From Acanthopleuribacter pedis (GTDB lineage: Bacteria > Acidobacteriota > Holophagae > Acanthopleuribacterales > Acanthopleuribacteraceae), in NCBI RefSeq assembly GCF_017377855.1, contig NZ_JAFREP010000005.1, positions 310,001-374,000 of the forward strand: a DNA stretch of 64,000 nt. Direction: 5' to 3'. How positions within the stretch are numbered: the first letter of the stretch is position 1; every line of letters begins with the position of its first letter. Under the pieces are notes generated by a model, which saw nothing but the letters and a program-made list of their open reading frames with translations, did not search any database and was not told the DNA's origin. Positions 44,129 to 53,200 of the stretch are shown here, piece after piece. The translations under genes were made by a program, and so were the position numbers.

Positions 44129-46918
44129 TCAGGTTGAGCCCTTTTCCGGGTTAGGTGGGGTTTCCTTGAAATGGTCGGCGAGGAAGGCGTCCATTTGGGT
44201 GACGGGAAGCGGGCGCGAGAAATAAAAGCCCTGCATGAAGTCGCAGTCGCATTCTTTGAGGAAATCCCATTGGGCAAGCGTTTCGACGCCCTCCGCGACC
44301 ACCGTCATGTTGAGTTTGTGGGCCAGCGAGATCATTGCCTCGACCAGGGCCGCGTCGTCGCGACGGTGGACCACTTCCTGCAAAAAGGAACGTTCGATTT
44401 TGAGCATTTTTGCGGGAAAGCGGCGCAGGTAACTCAGCGAGGAATAACCCGTCCCGAAATCGTCGACCGAAAAGCGCAGCCCTTTGGCCGTGAGAAGTTT
44501 AAGGTCTTCCATCAATTGTTCCGTTTCTTCCAAAACCAAACTTTCCGTGATTTCAAGTACCAGACTTTGCGGGGGGAGGCCCGATTCGGACAGAACCGAT
44601 TCGACGACCTGACGGAAATCCTGTTCGCGGAATTGACGGGTCGAGATGTTGACGCTGATGTGCAGGTCGTAGCCTTGGTCGAGCCAGCGTCGTGCTTGGT
44701 AGCAGCTTTGCCGCAGGACCCATTCGCCGATGGGAATGATTAGCCCCGTTTCCTCGGCCAGCGAGATGAACTGGCCGGGAGGGACGATGTTGCGGGTGGG
44801 ATGGCACCAACGCAGCAAGGCCTCGCAGCCGACAACGCGGCGTTCGTTCGTGGCCAGAATCGGCTGAAAATACAGCATGAGTTCGCCCAGGTCCATCGAA
44901 CGGCGCAGCTCGCCTTCCAAGCGCAGTCGGTCCTGGGCGGCCAAGTTCATCGCCGGGGTGAAGAAGCGAAAGGCGTTGCGGCCCGCTTCCTTGGCGCCGT
45001 ACATCGCCGTGTCGGCCTGTTTCAGTAAATCGCGGATGGAATCGCCGTCGTCGGGGTACAGTGTGATGCCGATGCTGCCGGAAATGTACAGTTGATGCCC
45101 CTCGATGTTAAAGGGTTTCGCCAGTTCGGCAAGCGCCTTTCGCGCGACCACCTCCGCGTGGTGTGATTCTTTGAGGTTGGGTAGGATAATGGTAAATTCG
45201 TCGCCGCCAAGGCGTGCCACCGTATCCGAACTACGGGCACAATCGCGCAGGCGGACCGCCGCTTCTTGCAAGAGGATGTCGCCGACCGCATGGCCCAGGC
45301 TGTCGTTGACCAGCTTGAAGCGGTCCAGGTCGATAAACAGCAGGGCGGCCTTGGTTTTCATGCGTTTTGCCAATTCGAGCGCTTGACCGAGGCGGTCCAT
45401 AAACAAAATGCGGTTGGGGAGTTCCGTGAGGGGGTCGAAATTGGCTTGACGGCGGATGATGGCTTCCGACTCATTGCGTTTGGTGATGTCGGCAAACACC
45501 ATCACGTAGCGAAATTGGGTGGATTGCCCGTGATGGTAGGTGGCCGTGATCGAGCACCAACTGGGAAAGTTCTCGCCACTTTTGCGCTGAAACCACAGTT
45601 CGCCTTCCCATTTGCCGGTCTGTTCCAAATGGGGCAGGATGTTTTCGGCAAAGCCATGGCGCTGATGGGGTGCGATGAGTTTTTCGGGGGCGGCATCGTT
45701 AATCGCCTCCGATTGGTAACCCGTCATCGAACAAAAAGCCGGGTTAACCGCTTGAATCGTGTTGTGGTTGTTGATGACCACAATCGCCTCACCGGTTGCG
45801 TCAAACACCACCGAGGTCAGGTAACTCTGCGATTCCATTTGCAACAAACTGGTGATGTCCACCACCACCGCAAAGGCTTGGCGGACCGCGCCGTGGTTGT
45901 CGCGGTCCACGGTTACCTCAAGCACGCACTGCAGGGTGGTTTTGGCCGCCGTCATGACCGAGATTTCCAGGTGGAACCGGCGCTGGTCGCTGTTGCGGCG
46001 CAGGGGATCGAGCAGAAAGGCTTGTTGGTCTGGAAGCAGCAGGTCACCTAGCGGCCGGCCGATCAATTCTTCTTTGCGGAAGCCCAGCCATTCGCACAGG
46101 GTGTGGTTCACCGCGGTGAGGTTCAGCCGGCGATCACACAGCCACATGCCGGCCGCGTTTTCCTCGAAAGGGATCGTTGTTAGGGCGGCATCGGCGGGCG
46201 TGTTTTTCTCGGCGGCGGTTTCCATCAACTGGGGAATGAAGACCAGGCGGCGCCCATTGGGGCCTTCTAAGGTGCTTAGGTAGAAGCTGACCGGGATGGA
46301 TCGGCCGGTGCGGGTAAGCAGCTCGGTGGTTTGGTACACCGTGGTTTTTTTCTCAATGACGTGGCCGATCCATTGATCCATCAGGGCGGGGTCGGCGACC
46401 CGGTCGGCCAGCCATTGACCGCACAGCGCGGTCGTTTCGCCGTATTCGAGGAGTTCGCAGGCGGCAGGGTTGGCAAAGAGGATATGGCTCTGGTCGAGGG
46501 TCATCACCGGGACCGGCAGTTTCTGCACAAAATCAACCACATCGCTGAAGCCGTCGCTGGGGAACATTTCGAGAAAAGCCAGCGCGTGTTCTTCAAATTG
46601 AAAGGGACCGACGCGAACTTGGAAACCGGGCTGATCGCTGATGTGGAGGGCACTTTCGCGAAAACCGCTTTGTATATGGGGTCCGCGAAAGGTGTGCGAG
46701 ATGCGGCTTTCGAGCGCGGCCGCAACGGCTTCGGCAAGCGGCGAGTTCGACCAACGGGGCACCAGGTCCTCAAGCGAACTGCCAAACAGGTGGTGGTTTG
46801 GTAACTGCAGGATTTGACGGCAGCGTTCATTGATAAAACGAACGACCCCGTGTTTGTCGACAAGAAGGTACCCTGCATGGGTGTGTCGCAACATCTCTTC
46901 GAGAAAAACTGCCGTCAA
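44129..46918 (-). CDS. PAS-PAS-PAS-PAS-GGDEF-EAL cyclic di-GMP protein
   Basis: A 929-residue soluble protein. About four PAS-like domains (residues 1-480) precede a GGDEF domain (about 490-650) and an EAL domain (about 660-915). The cyclase site ARLGGDEF is intact and the inhibitory RxxD site is present (RSSD, nine residues before GG). The phosphodiesterase domain keeps CEALLRW, ISVNISTRQF, LEITES, VDDFGTGYSSLSYL and AEGVET. Both activities are possible. The start is TTG 46918 with GGGAG seven to eight bases upstream; ATG 46894 is an alternative. It shares a short divergent region with the nuclease-fold gene. Confidence 0.92.
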   Translation of the reverse strand: MTAVFLEEMLRHTHAGYLLVDKHGVVRFINERCRQILQLPNHHLFGSSLEDLVPRWSNSPLAEAVAAALESRISHTFRGPHIQSGFRESALHISDQPGFQVRVGPFQFEEHALAFLEMFPSDGFSDVVDFVQKLPVPVMTLDQSHILFANPAACELLEYGETTALCGQWLADRVADPALMDQWIGHVIEKKTTVYQTTELLTRTGRSIPVSFYLSTLEGPNGRRLVFIPQLMETAAEKNTPADAALTTIPFEENAAGMWLCDRRLNLTAVNHTLCEWLGFRKEELIGRPLGDLLLPDQQAFLLDPLRRNSDQRRFHLEISVMTAAKTTLQCVLEVTVDRDNHGAVRQAFAVVVDITSLLQMESQSYLTSVVFDATGEAIVVINNHNTIQAVNPAFCSMTGYQSEAINDAAPEKLIAPHQRHGFAENILPHLEQTGKWEGELWFQRKSGENFPSWCSITATYHHGQSTQFRYVMVFADITKRNESEAIIRRQANFDPLTELPNRILFMDRLGQALELAKRMKTKAALLFIDLDRFKLVNDSLGHAVGDILLQEAAVRLRDCARSSDTVARLGGDEFTIILPNLKESHHAEVVARKALAELAKPFNIEGHQLYISGSIGITLYPDDGDSIRDLLKQADTAMYGAKEAGRNAFRFFTPAMNLAAQDRLRLEGELRRSMDLGELMLYFQPILATNERRVVGCEALLRWCHPTRNIVPPGQFISLAEETGLIIPIGEWVLRQSCYQARRWLDQGYDLHISVNISTRQFREQDFRQVVESVLSESGLPPQSLVLEITESLVLEETEQLMEDLKLLTAKGLRFSVDDFGTGYSSLSYLRRFPAKMLKIERSFLQEVVHRRDDAALVEAMISLAHKLNMTVVAEGVETLAQWDFLKECDCDFMQGFYFSRPLPVTQMDAFLADHFKETPPNPEKGST

Positions 46919-46969
46919 AAAAGAACTCCCATGCGCCTCGGGGCGGATTAGACTGGAGAGACGCGGGTG

Positions 46970-47569
46970 ATGGGGGAATGGGTTTCGATACCGAAAAAAG
47001 GTCCCTTTGCTGTATGGTTGAAAAGCTTTTCGGTAGCAATGCCCAAAAAGTTGAAGAAGGGAGCGGGAAAGTTGACAGAAAGCGTCACATCGGTCCTGTG
47101 GCGGGCCTGGCTCGCCTGCGCCGAATGGCTGGCGGCCGATCCGCTGCGTCCCTTGTTCGTGGCGGCCGTGCTGATGCTCGCTGTTTTTTTCGCCACGCGA
47201 TTCTTCACCGCCAGGTGGCGGCGTTGGACCGGTTTTTGGCTGAACCGACGCGGGTCGCGGGCCGAACGCGCCGCCTTACGCCTGCTCAAAAAAGCGGGTT
47301 ACGATTTGGTGGACGACGAACCGAGGCTTGTGTACCACCTGCTGATTGACGGCGAACGGCAGGCGTTCAGCATCACCCCGGATTACGTGGTCCGCCGCGA
47401 CGGTTGCGACTACATCGTCGAAGTCAAGCGCAAGGACAAGGCGGGCACCATCCGCAACGGCCAGGTACGCCGCCAGGTGGTGGAATACGCGCTGGCGTCG
47501 CAACAGCCCTGTTTGTTGGTCGACATGAACGCCCGCGAAATCACCGAGGTCGCCTTGGCGCGGCACTAA
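46970..47569 (+). CDS. Membrane-anchored PD-(D/E)XK nuclease-fold protein
   Basis: A 199-residue protein. A hydrophobic helix (about residues 59-77, PLFVAAVLMLAVFFATRFF) anchors it, and the C-terminal half resembles restriction-endonuclease-like domains: AERAALRLLKKAGYDLV, then PDYVVRRDGCDYIVEVKRK, where Asp and Glu-x-Lys form a PD-(D/E)XK site, followed by VRRQVVEYALA and LLVDM. All catalytic residues appear present. Similar membrane-tethered proteins are widespread but their substrates are unknown. ATG 46970 or the overlapping GTG 46967 is the start, with GGAGAG upstream. Confidence 0.72.
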   Translation: MGEWVSIPKKGPFAVWLKSFSVAMPKKLKKGAGKLTESVTSVLWRAWLACAEWLAADPLRPLFVAAVLMLAVFFATRFFTARWRRWTGFWLNRRGSRAERAALRLLKKAGYDLVDDEPRLVYHLLIDGERQAFSITPDYVVRRDGCDYIVEVKRKDKAGTIRNGQVRRQVVEYALASQQPCLLVDMNAREITEVALARH

Positions 47570-47805
47570 ACTCTCGTCGACGGGTTGCGACGGTGGGGAG
47601 GAGCAACGGTGTGGTTTCCCTAAGCCGTCTCGATGTCGCGTTGGCTTGAGCCGGGCGGTTTTTCTGAGAATCCTTGGACAGAACCTTGGGCACGAGCGCA
47701 ACGGGCTATAATGGTGTCCACCCATCAAAACCAAATCCGTCGGATCCTTTAGAGATCGACATCTACCGGTGTTTCGTCAAGCGCCGTGTGTTCGGGAGGG
47801 CGACC
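47570..47805. promoter_or_regulatory. Intergenic region with a TATAAT promoter
   Basis: TATAAT at 47707-47712, with a weak CTTGGG about 16 bases upstream, is a likely -10 element for the CDGSH gene about 95 bases downstream. Nothing else is recognised in the gap. Confidence 0.45.
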
Positions 47806-48048
47806 GTGTCGGAGAAGATTCAGATCAACAAAACCGGGCCGAGTACCATTGAGTTGGAAGAGGGGAAAACCTATTGGTGGTGTCGCTGTGGGCGCAGCAA
47901 AGAGCAACCGTTTTGTGACGGTTCCCATGGCGGTACCGGCATCGAACCCATGGAATACAAAGCGCGGTCGTCGCGTAAGTTCCGTTTTTGCGCGTGTAAA
48001 GCAACGAAGAAACCGCCGTTTTGCGACGGGGGTCATCTCGAATTGTAA
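47806..48048 (+). CDS. CDGSH iron-sulfur domain protein (double motif)
   Basis: An 80-residue protein with two CDGSH-type 2Fe-2S sites: CRCGRSKEQPFCDGSH and CACKATKKPPFCDGGH. Each keeps the three Cys and one His ligands; the second has Gly for Ser. Such small bacterial proteins may handle electron or cluster transfer. GTG 47806 was chosen because GGGAGGG lies five bases upstream and the family begins there; the frame open from 47674 contains the promoter. Confidence 0.88.
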   Translation: MSEKIQINKTGPSTIELEEGKTYWWCRCGRSKEQPFCDGSHGGTGIEPMEYKARSSRKFRFCACKATKKPPFCDGGHLEL

Positions 48049-48231
48049 ATTCGCGAGCTCGCTGCTACCCCTTCACGGGTTTGCCGCCCAGGCCTTCGCC
48101 CGCCTTGGTCGTCGCCGTTTTCCTTCATTTTGGCTACAATGGCCGAACGACCTGTGCGCCGGTGGTGTGTGCGTTGGGTTCTCGCGTGGGGTGGCAGGGA
48201 TTTGGTTAAAGGAAAAGTTGGGCGTCGCAAA

Positions 48232-48717
48232 GTGAAACGGGCTCCGGTTGTGCTGTTGTTGCACGGCCACATGGTGGACCATCCCGAAGCCTTACTCCAT
48301 TGGTTCCAGCAAGATCAGGAGAAAACCCGGCACCAAATCCGCTATCTCTACAGCTTGTTCGCCTTCAAAAGCGAAGAAGGGTCCTTTGCCCGCGATTTGG
48401 TGCTGGGCAAACCCAACTTCTGGGTGTTTCGCTGCAATCAAAAAGCGTTCTGCGGCGACTTCCTCGTGATCGATATGTCGCCGCCCAAGGTCGCCGACCG
48501 ACCCGTTTGGTTGCTTGACCTCAAGGAAGGCTGTCCCGTGTCGGACGGGGCCGGCTCGGCCGGCGCGCAAATGATTCACGCGGATCGCGCCCTGGCCGCG
48601 ATTTACGCGGAACACGGCGCGGTGGAACCCAATCAGCCGTTCGAGAAACGGGTGGGGAGTGCCGCCGCCCTGCTCGAATTTTTTGGCTGTCCGGTAGCGA
48701 CGCTTCCCTCGGGTTAA
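48232..48717 (+). CDS. Conserved hypothetical protein
   Basis: I do not recognise this 161-residue protein. It starts with a hydrophobic strand and APVVLLLHGHMVDHPEALLHWF, has a central NFWVFRCNQKAFCGDFLVIDMSP with two Cys, and ends in an Ala-rich helix. No signal peptide. The start is uncertain: GTG 48232 is favoured since TACAAT at 48135-48140 looks like a -10 element that would otherwise lie in the coding region; the frame is open from 48130. Confidence 0.55.
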   Translation: MKRAPVVLLLHGHMVDHPEALLHWFQQDQEKTRHQIRYLYSLFAFKSEEGSFARDLVLGKPNFWVFRCNQKAFCGDFLVIDMSPPKVADRPVWLLDLKEGCPVSDGAGSAGAQMIHADRALAAIYAEHGAVEPNQPFEKRVGSAAALLEFFGCPVATLPSG

Positions 48718-48809
48718 CTCGGCGTCTATACTCGGCCGCGTCACTTATTCCGCCCGGCTTCTCCCGTCGCCTGGGTTACAATGGGCTTCTTGAAGACCGG
48801 GGAGGCGCC

Positions 48810-49805
48810 TTGATTCGGGACCAACGCAAACGGCCGCTGCGCGATTTACGGATTTCCGTGACGGACCGCTGTAATTTTCGCTGTGGGTACTGCATGCCCA
48901 GCGATCGCACCTACACTTTTTTGCCAAAAAACCAGTTGCTCAGCTTTGAAGAGATCACCCGCATCGCGCGCGCCTTTGCCGCGCTCGGGGTCACCAAGCT
49001 GCGCCTGACCGGCGGTGAACCGCTGCTGCGCCGCGATCTGCCGCTGCTGATCGCCATGCTCAAAGAGATCGACGGCATCGAGGACATCGCCCTCACCACC
49101 AACGGCTCGCGGCTCGGCACCTTTGCCGCCGACCTGGTTGCGGCCGGGCTCAGCCGTGCCACCGTCAGCCTCGACAGCCTGCGACCCGAGGTCTTCACCC
49201 GGCTTGCCGATACCAAGGTCCCGCTCGAATCGGTGCTGGCGCAAATCGACACCGCCCTCGCCGCGGGTCTGCCACTCAAAACCAATACGGTGGTTCAAAA
49301 AGGCGTTAACCAGGGTGAATGTGCCGAGATCGTCGCCTATTTCCGTGCGCGTGGTGTCACACCCCGCTTCATCGAATTTATGGATGTCGGCAACCTCAAC
49401 GCCTGGCAACGGGACCACGTCTTTGACGCGGCCCAAATCGCGGCCCAAATCGGCACCGTTTTCCCCCACCACCCCTTGCCGCCCCGCGTCCCCGGCGAAA
49501 CCGCCCGCCGGTTCGGCTTCGACGACGGCCCCGGCGAGTTCGGCATCATCGCCTCGGTGACCCAGCCCTTCTGCGGCGCCTGTTCCCGCGTCCGCCTCTC
49601 CGCCCAGGGTCGTGTTTACCATTGCCTGTTTGCGGCCGAAGGTTACGATCTCAAAAGCCTGGTTCGCGACGGCGCCGATCAGGAAACTTTGGTTGCTGCG
49701 ATTGCGACGGCCTGGCGTGCGCGTACGGATCGCTATTCGGAAGAACGCGGCGCGGTCGCCCCGGCCGAACGAACCAAGGTCGAGATGTACCATATCGGCG
49801 GTTAA
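48810..49805 (+). CDS. moaA: GTP 3',8-cyclase MoaA
   Basis: A 331-residue radical SAM enzyme that, with MoaC, converts GTP to cyclic pyranopterin monophosphate in molybdenum cofactor synthesis. The SAM cluster motif is CNFRCGYC, the C-terminal cluster has FCGACSRVRLSAQGRVYHC, and the end is the required Gly-Gly (MYHIGG). TTG 48810, with GGGGAGG four bases upstream, is the start; the protein then begins as in the family. TTACAAT near 48776 may be its -10 element. No other mo genes are adjacent. Confidence 0.95.
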   Translation: MIRDQRKRPLRDLRISVTDRCNFRCGYCMPSDRTYTFLPKNQLLSFEEITRIARAFAALGVTKLRLTGGEPLLRRDLPLLIAMLKEIDGIEDIALTTNGSRLGTFAADLVAAGLSRATVSLDSLRPEVFTRLADTKVPLESVLAQIDTALAAGLPLKTNTVVQKGVNQGECAEIVAYFRARGVTPRFIEFMDVGNLNAWQRDHVFDAAQIAAQIGTVFPHHPLPPRVPGETARRFGFDDGPGEFGIIASVTQPFCGACSRVRLSAQGRVYHCLFAAEGYDLKSLVRDGADQETLVAAIATAWRARTDRYSEERGAVAPAERTKVEMYHIGG

Positions 49806-50254
49806 CCAGGCCGCGCCGAAACCCCGCGAAAATGCCCACGGGGCTTGTCCCTCAAGCCTTTTCCGCCGTTCATTCTTTGCTTTTTTCGAACCATACCTGG
49901 CTTATGATGTGAGGGGCGCCGCGGTTTTCCACCGAGGGCGGCGTTTCAGTGTTTCTAAATTATTGTCCCACGGCGCCGCGGCGCCTTGATTTGTTTTTTA
50001 AGCTGTTTGCGCCTGATGTTGTTCTTGGTTTGCGGTTTTTTTTTCGCCGTCGACGCCCACTTTTTGCGCGGACCCTATTAAGGGCCGTTTTCCAAACTTT
50101 GTCGGCCGGTTTCCCACGTGGCGGTTTCGCCGGGTTTTCCCGACCGTGAATCCACCCTTTCCTCAACCTTGAGACCCAGCTTTTTCATCCATTCGTTTTT
50201 GTGACCTTTTATAAACCATCGACCCGACGATGGTTTGCCAACCTTGGAGGACCT
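49806..50254. other. Leader region of the giant gene
   Basis: About 450 bases with T-rich tracts (for example 49881-49886 and 50036-50045). TTATGAT at 49902-49908 is a possible -10 element. Frames here are short and T-rich; no gene or RNA is recognised. Confidence 0.4.
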
Positions 50255-53200
50255 ATGTTCCGGTTTTTGGGCCTATTCTTGGCATGCCTGCCCGCGGTTG
50301 CCTTTCAAATCCCGACCTCGGTCGGCAGCACGACCGATCTGCCCTCGGCCGTGTTCCGCATCGAACAGCAGGGGTTCCGCATTTCACCGGAACGGCGTAT
50401 TTTGCTCATGGAAGAACCCGAGGGTTCGGTGGTCTTCGACTATTTTTACGACGCGCCCAATCAATCGGGTTGGCGCCTGCAAGGGTTACTCATTTCGCCG
50501 TCGGGTGGCGAACAAACCCTTTCTCAAGATTTTAGCCTCGGCCGTCTGGTCCTCACCCGTGACCAAATCACGGAGGAAGGCACCTGGCAAATCACCAACC
50601 TCCAAATCCTGGACGGCGACACGCTGGTGGCCGAAAGTTCGCCCGCGGTGGTTTCCATCGACGCGGTTGCCGAATTGTTGGTAGCCCGCGCCACGGTCGA
50701 AGAAATGACGCCGGAAGAATTGGCCGAACTGGGCCATGTGTTTAACCCCAACGACTACCGCTCGATAAAGTTCAACCTGGCCTTGGTCATGGGCTCCACC
50801 GAGGTGCCGGTCAACATTCCGGTGCTGCTGCCCAGGGATCCGGCCTCGCGTTTGAAAGCCCTGATGCCGATTTCCGATCCCTTTTTGGAAGGGATTGTTG
50901 TCGCGGGCGAACCCCGGTTTGGCGGCGTGCCCAGCCTGTTTTTTGTGGGCGAGGAAACCGTTTCGCCCATTAAAGCCGAGGGTTACGTGATGAGTCTGGT
51001 GGTCATTCCCGGAAAAATTCACCACCTTAAAACCATGTTCCGCGCGGCCGTGCTGGTGGTCAACGCCGCACCCGACGGCCTGGAAGTGCGCGTCAACAAC
51101 CTGCAGGCCAAAATTGAATTTCCCACGCCGACCAAGTACGGCCATCCGCTGGGCTTGAGCGACACCCAAAACGGCGGTTTGGAACGGCCGATGGTGAACC
51201 TGGGCGCCGACGGTGAAAGCGGGACCAGCGACGACCGCGATTTCATCGATCCCGCCGAGGAAGCGGTTGCCGAATACATTCTGCGTGGCAATGTGCCCGG
51301 CATGTACGATGTGCGTTTTGACATCTCCGGCCAAGCCAATCTGGGCGATGACGATCCTTTTCGCGTCACCTCCACCGCGGAGGCGCGCGTGTATGTGCGC
51401 AGCCCCGACTTTACCGTAACCTTCGAACATCCCGACACGGTCGCCACCGGTGAACCCTACGACCTAACCATGCACATTAACAACGTGGGTGAGGTGCCGC
51501 TCAACGATTTCAACATTGAAATCGATCCCTTTCGATTGGTGGGGGTCACCATGGAGGCCGGGACCGATCCCCGCCAGGCCGCCGGTACCATTGCGCCCGG
51601 CGGCGAAGCATCGCTGACCTGGCGCCTGCGCGCGGATACGACGGGTCAGGTGGTCGCTTCCTATTACCGCGTCGAGGACGGCATTTCCAGCGACCTGCAA
51701 CTTTCGATTGGGATCGCGCCGAGCGGTGAACGCCTGACCAACCGCGTGCTGATTTTCCCGCCTGAATTTGAGGCCGGCTTCGAGGACCCGCTCAAGGCAA
51801 ACGTCAAACGCTTCGCCAAAAAGGTGTACGACCTCTCCCACATGGTTGAGGAAGAAGTCCCCACCCATTTGCTGCCCATTGCCGGTCGCGACGCGGGCCG
51901 CCTCAACAAACGTTTTGGTTTCTCCGCTGTATCGCTCGGCTTGGGTGCGAATTCAGATCAAGCCCACCTGTCACTGCTGCGCAACGTGATCGGCGCGATG
52001 GACGGGCACGAAGCGATTGATCGCTTCCGCCGTGAAATGACGCGCATCAGCGAACCCAACATGACGGCCGCGTTTGAACCGCTGCTGCAAAACTGGGTCG
52101 CCTCGCGCGGGCATCGCGACTTGCTGACCTGGATGGCGGAAGAAAGCCGCACCATCGACAACCTCGCCTTGGTTTTGGTGGAAGGGGACCCGGGTTTGTC
52201 CCTGGCGGTGACCGACCCGGAAGGCCGCGTCAGCAGCGACAGCGGCGCGCTCGACATACCTTTTAGCGCGGTGTTTAACCTGGGGCCGGGCCGGCGTTTG
52301 GCCTGGCTGGGCGGCTTGAGCGGGGCGCCGCAAATCACGGTTTCCGGCGCGGTGGGCGGCCCGCTGCGCGTCCAGGCCGTCTTCAATCCCAACCCCGCCA
52401 CCGCCATGACCTTCCTCGACACCGGATCGTGGACCCCGACCGTGGATCCCACCTTGACCCTGCAACCGGTCGGCGGCCGGTGGGATATCGAAGAAAACCG
52501 GGTTGTGCGCCAGGTGCAGGGCGAAATCGTGCCGTCCCGGGCGTTCGGTGTGGTCGGCGTCAAACACATGTCACCCCTCGACGGCCAAGACGTGGACATC
52601 AACGGCCGCCACGTCGCCTTCCAATTCTCGCGGCCGCTTGATCTGAGTGCGATTGCGCAACTCGGTGATCACATCCAAATCGAAGGCGCGCCGGTGGTTT
52701 TGGGCAAGTTGCAAAACAATCCTCACTTCCTGGTGGTGAAGTCGCGCCACACCCACGGCCCTTATCGGCCGATAAACTACCGTCTGGAAGGGTTGACCGC
52801 GCTCGACGGCACGGTGATGGCCCCGCAAACCGGTAGTTTTGACGGCGATCCGTTTTTCAGCGGCGTCAGCGTGACCGGTCGCATTGTGGACCAGAGCGGG
52901 ACGGATATCCAAGCGGCCAAGGTCTATCTGGAAGTTCGCGGCGGGTGGTCGGATGTGATTGAAGGCGACTTTATTATTGAGGATGTCAAAACGCCGGATG
53001 CCAACGGCGGTTACCGCTTCGACTTTGTGCCCTTCATCAAAGACGGCGTTCAGGTGCCCAGCGAAGACACCAACCCCTACGAATACGACCGTCATTTTTA
53101 CGAACGTTTGGCGCGCCACCTGGACCGTAAAAAAGATTTCCGCATCACGGTCGAACTGGCCGACGGCCGGCGTGAATCCCGCAAATTCACCCCGCAAGCG

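Noticed and set aside
44043..44225. 60-codon plus-strand frame
   Set aside because: Mostly antisense to the end of the GGDEF-EAL gene; no ribosome site.
48718..48809. Molybdenum cofactor riboswitch upstream of moaA
   Set aside because: The leader is too short and shows none of the conserved paired blocks of that RNA family.
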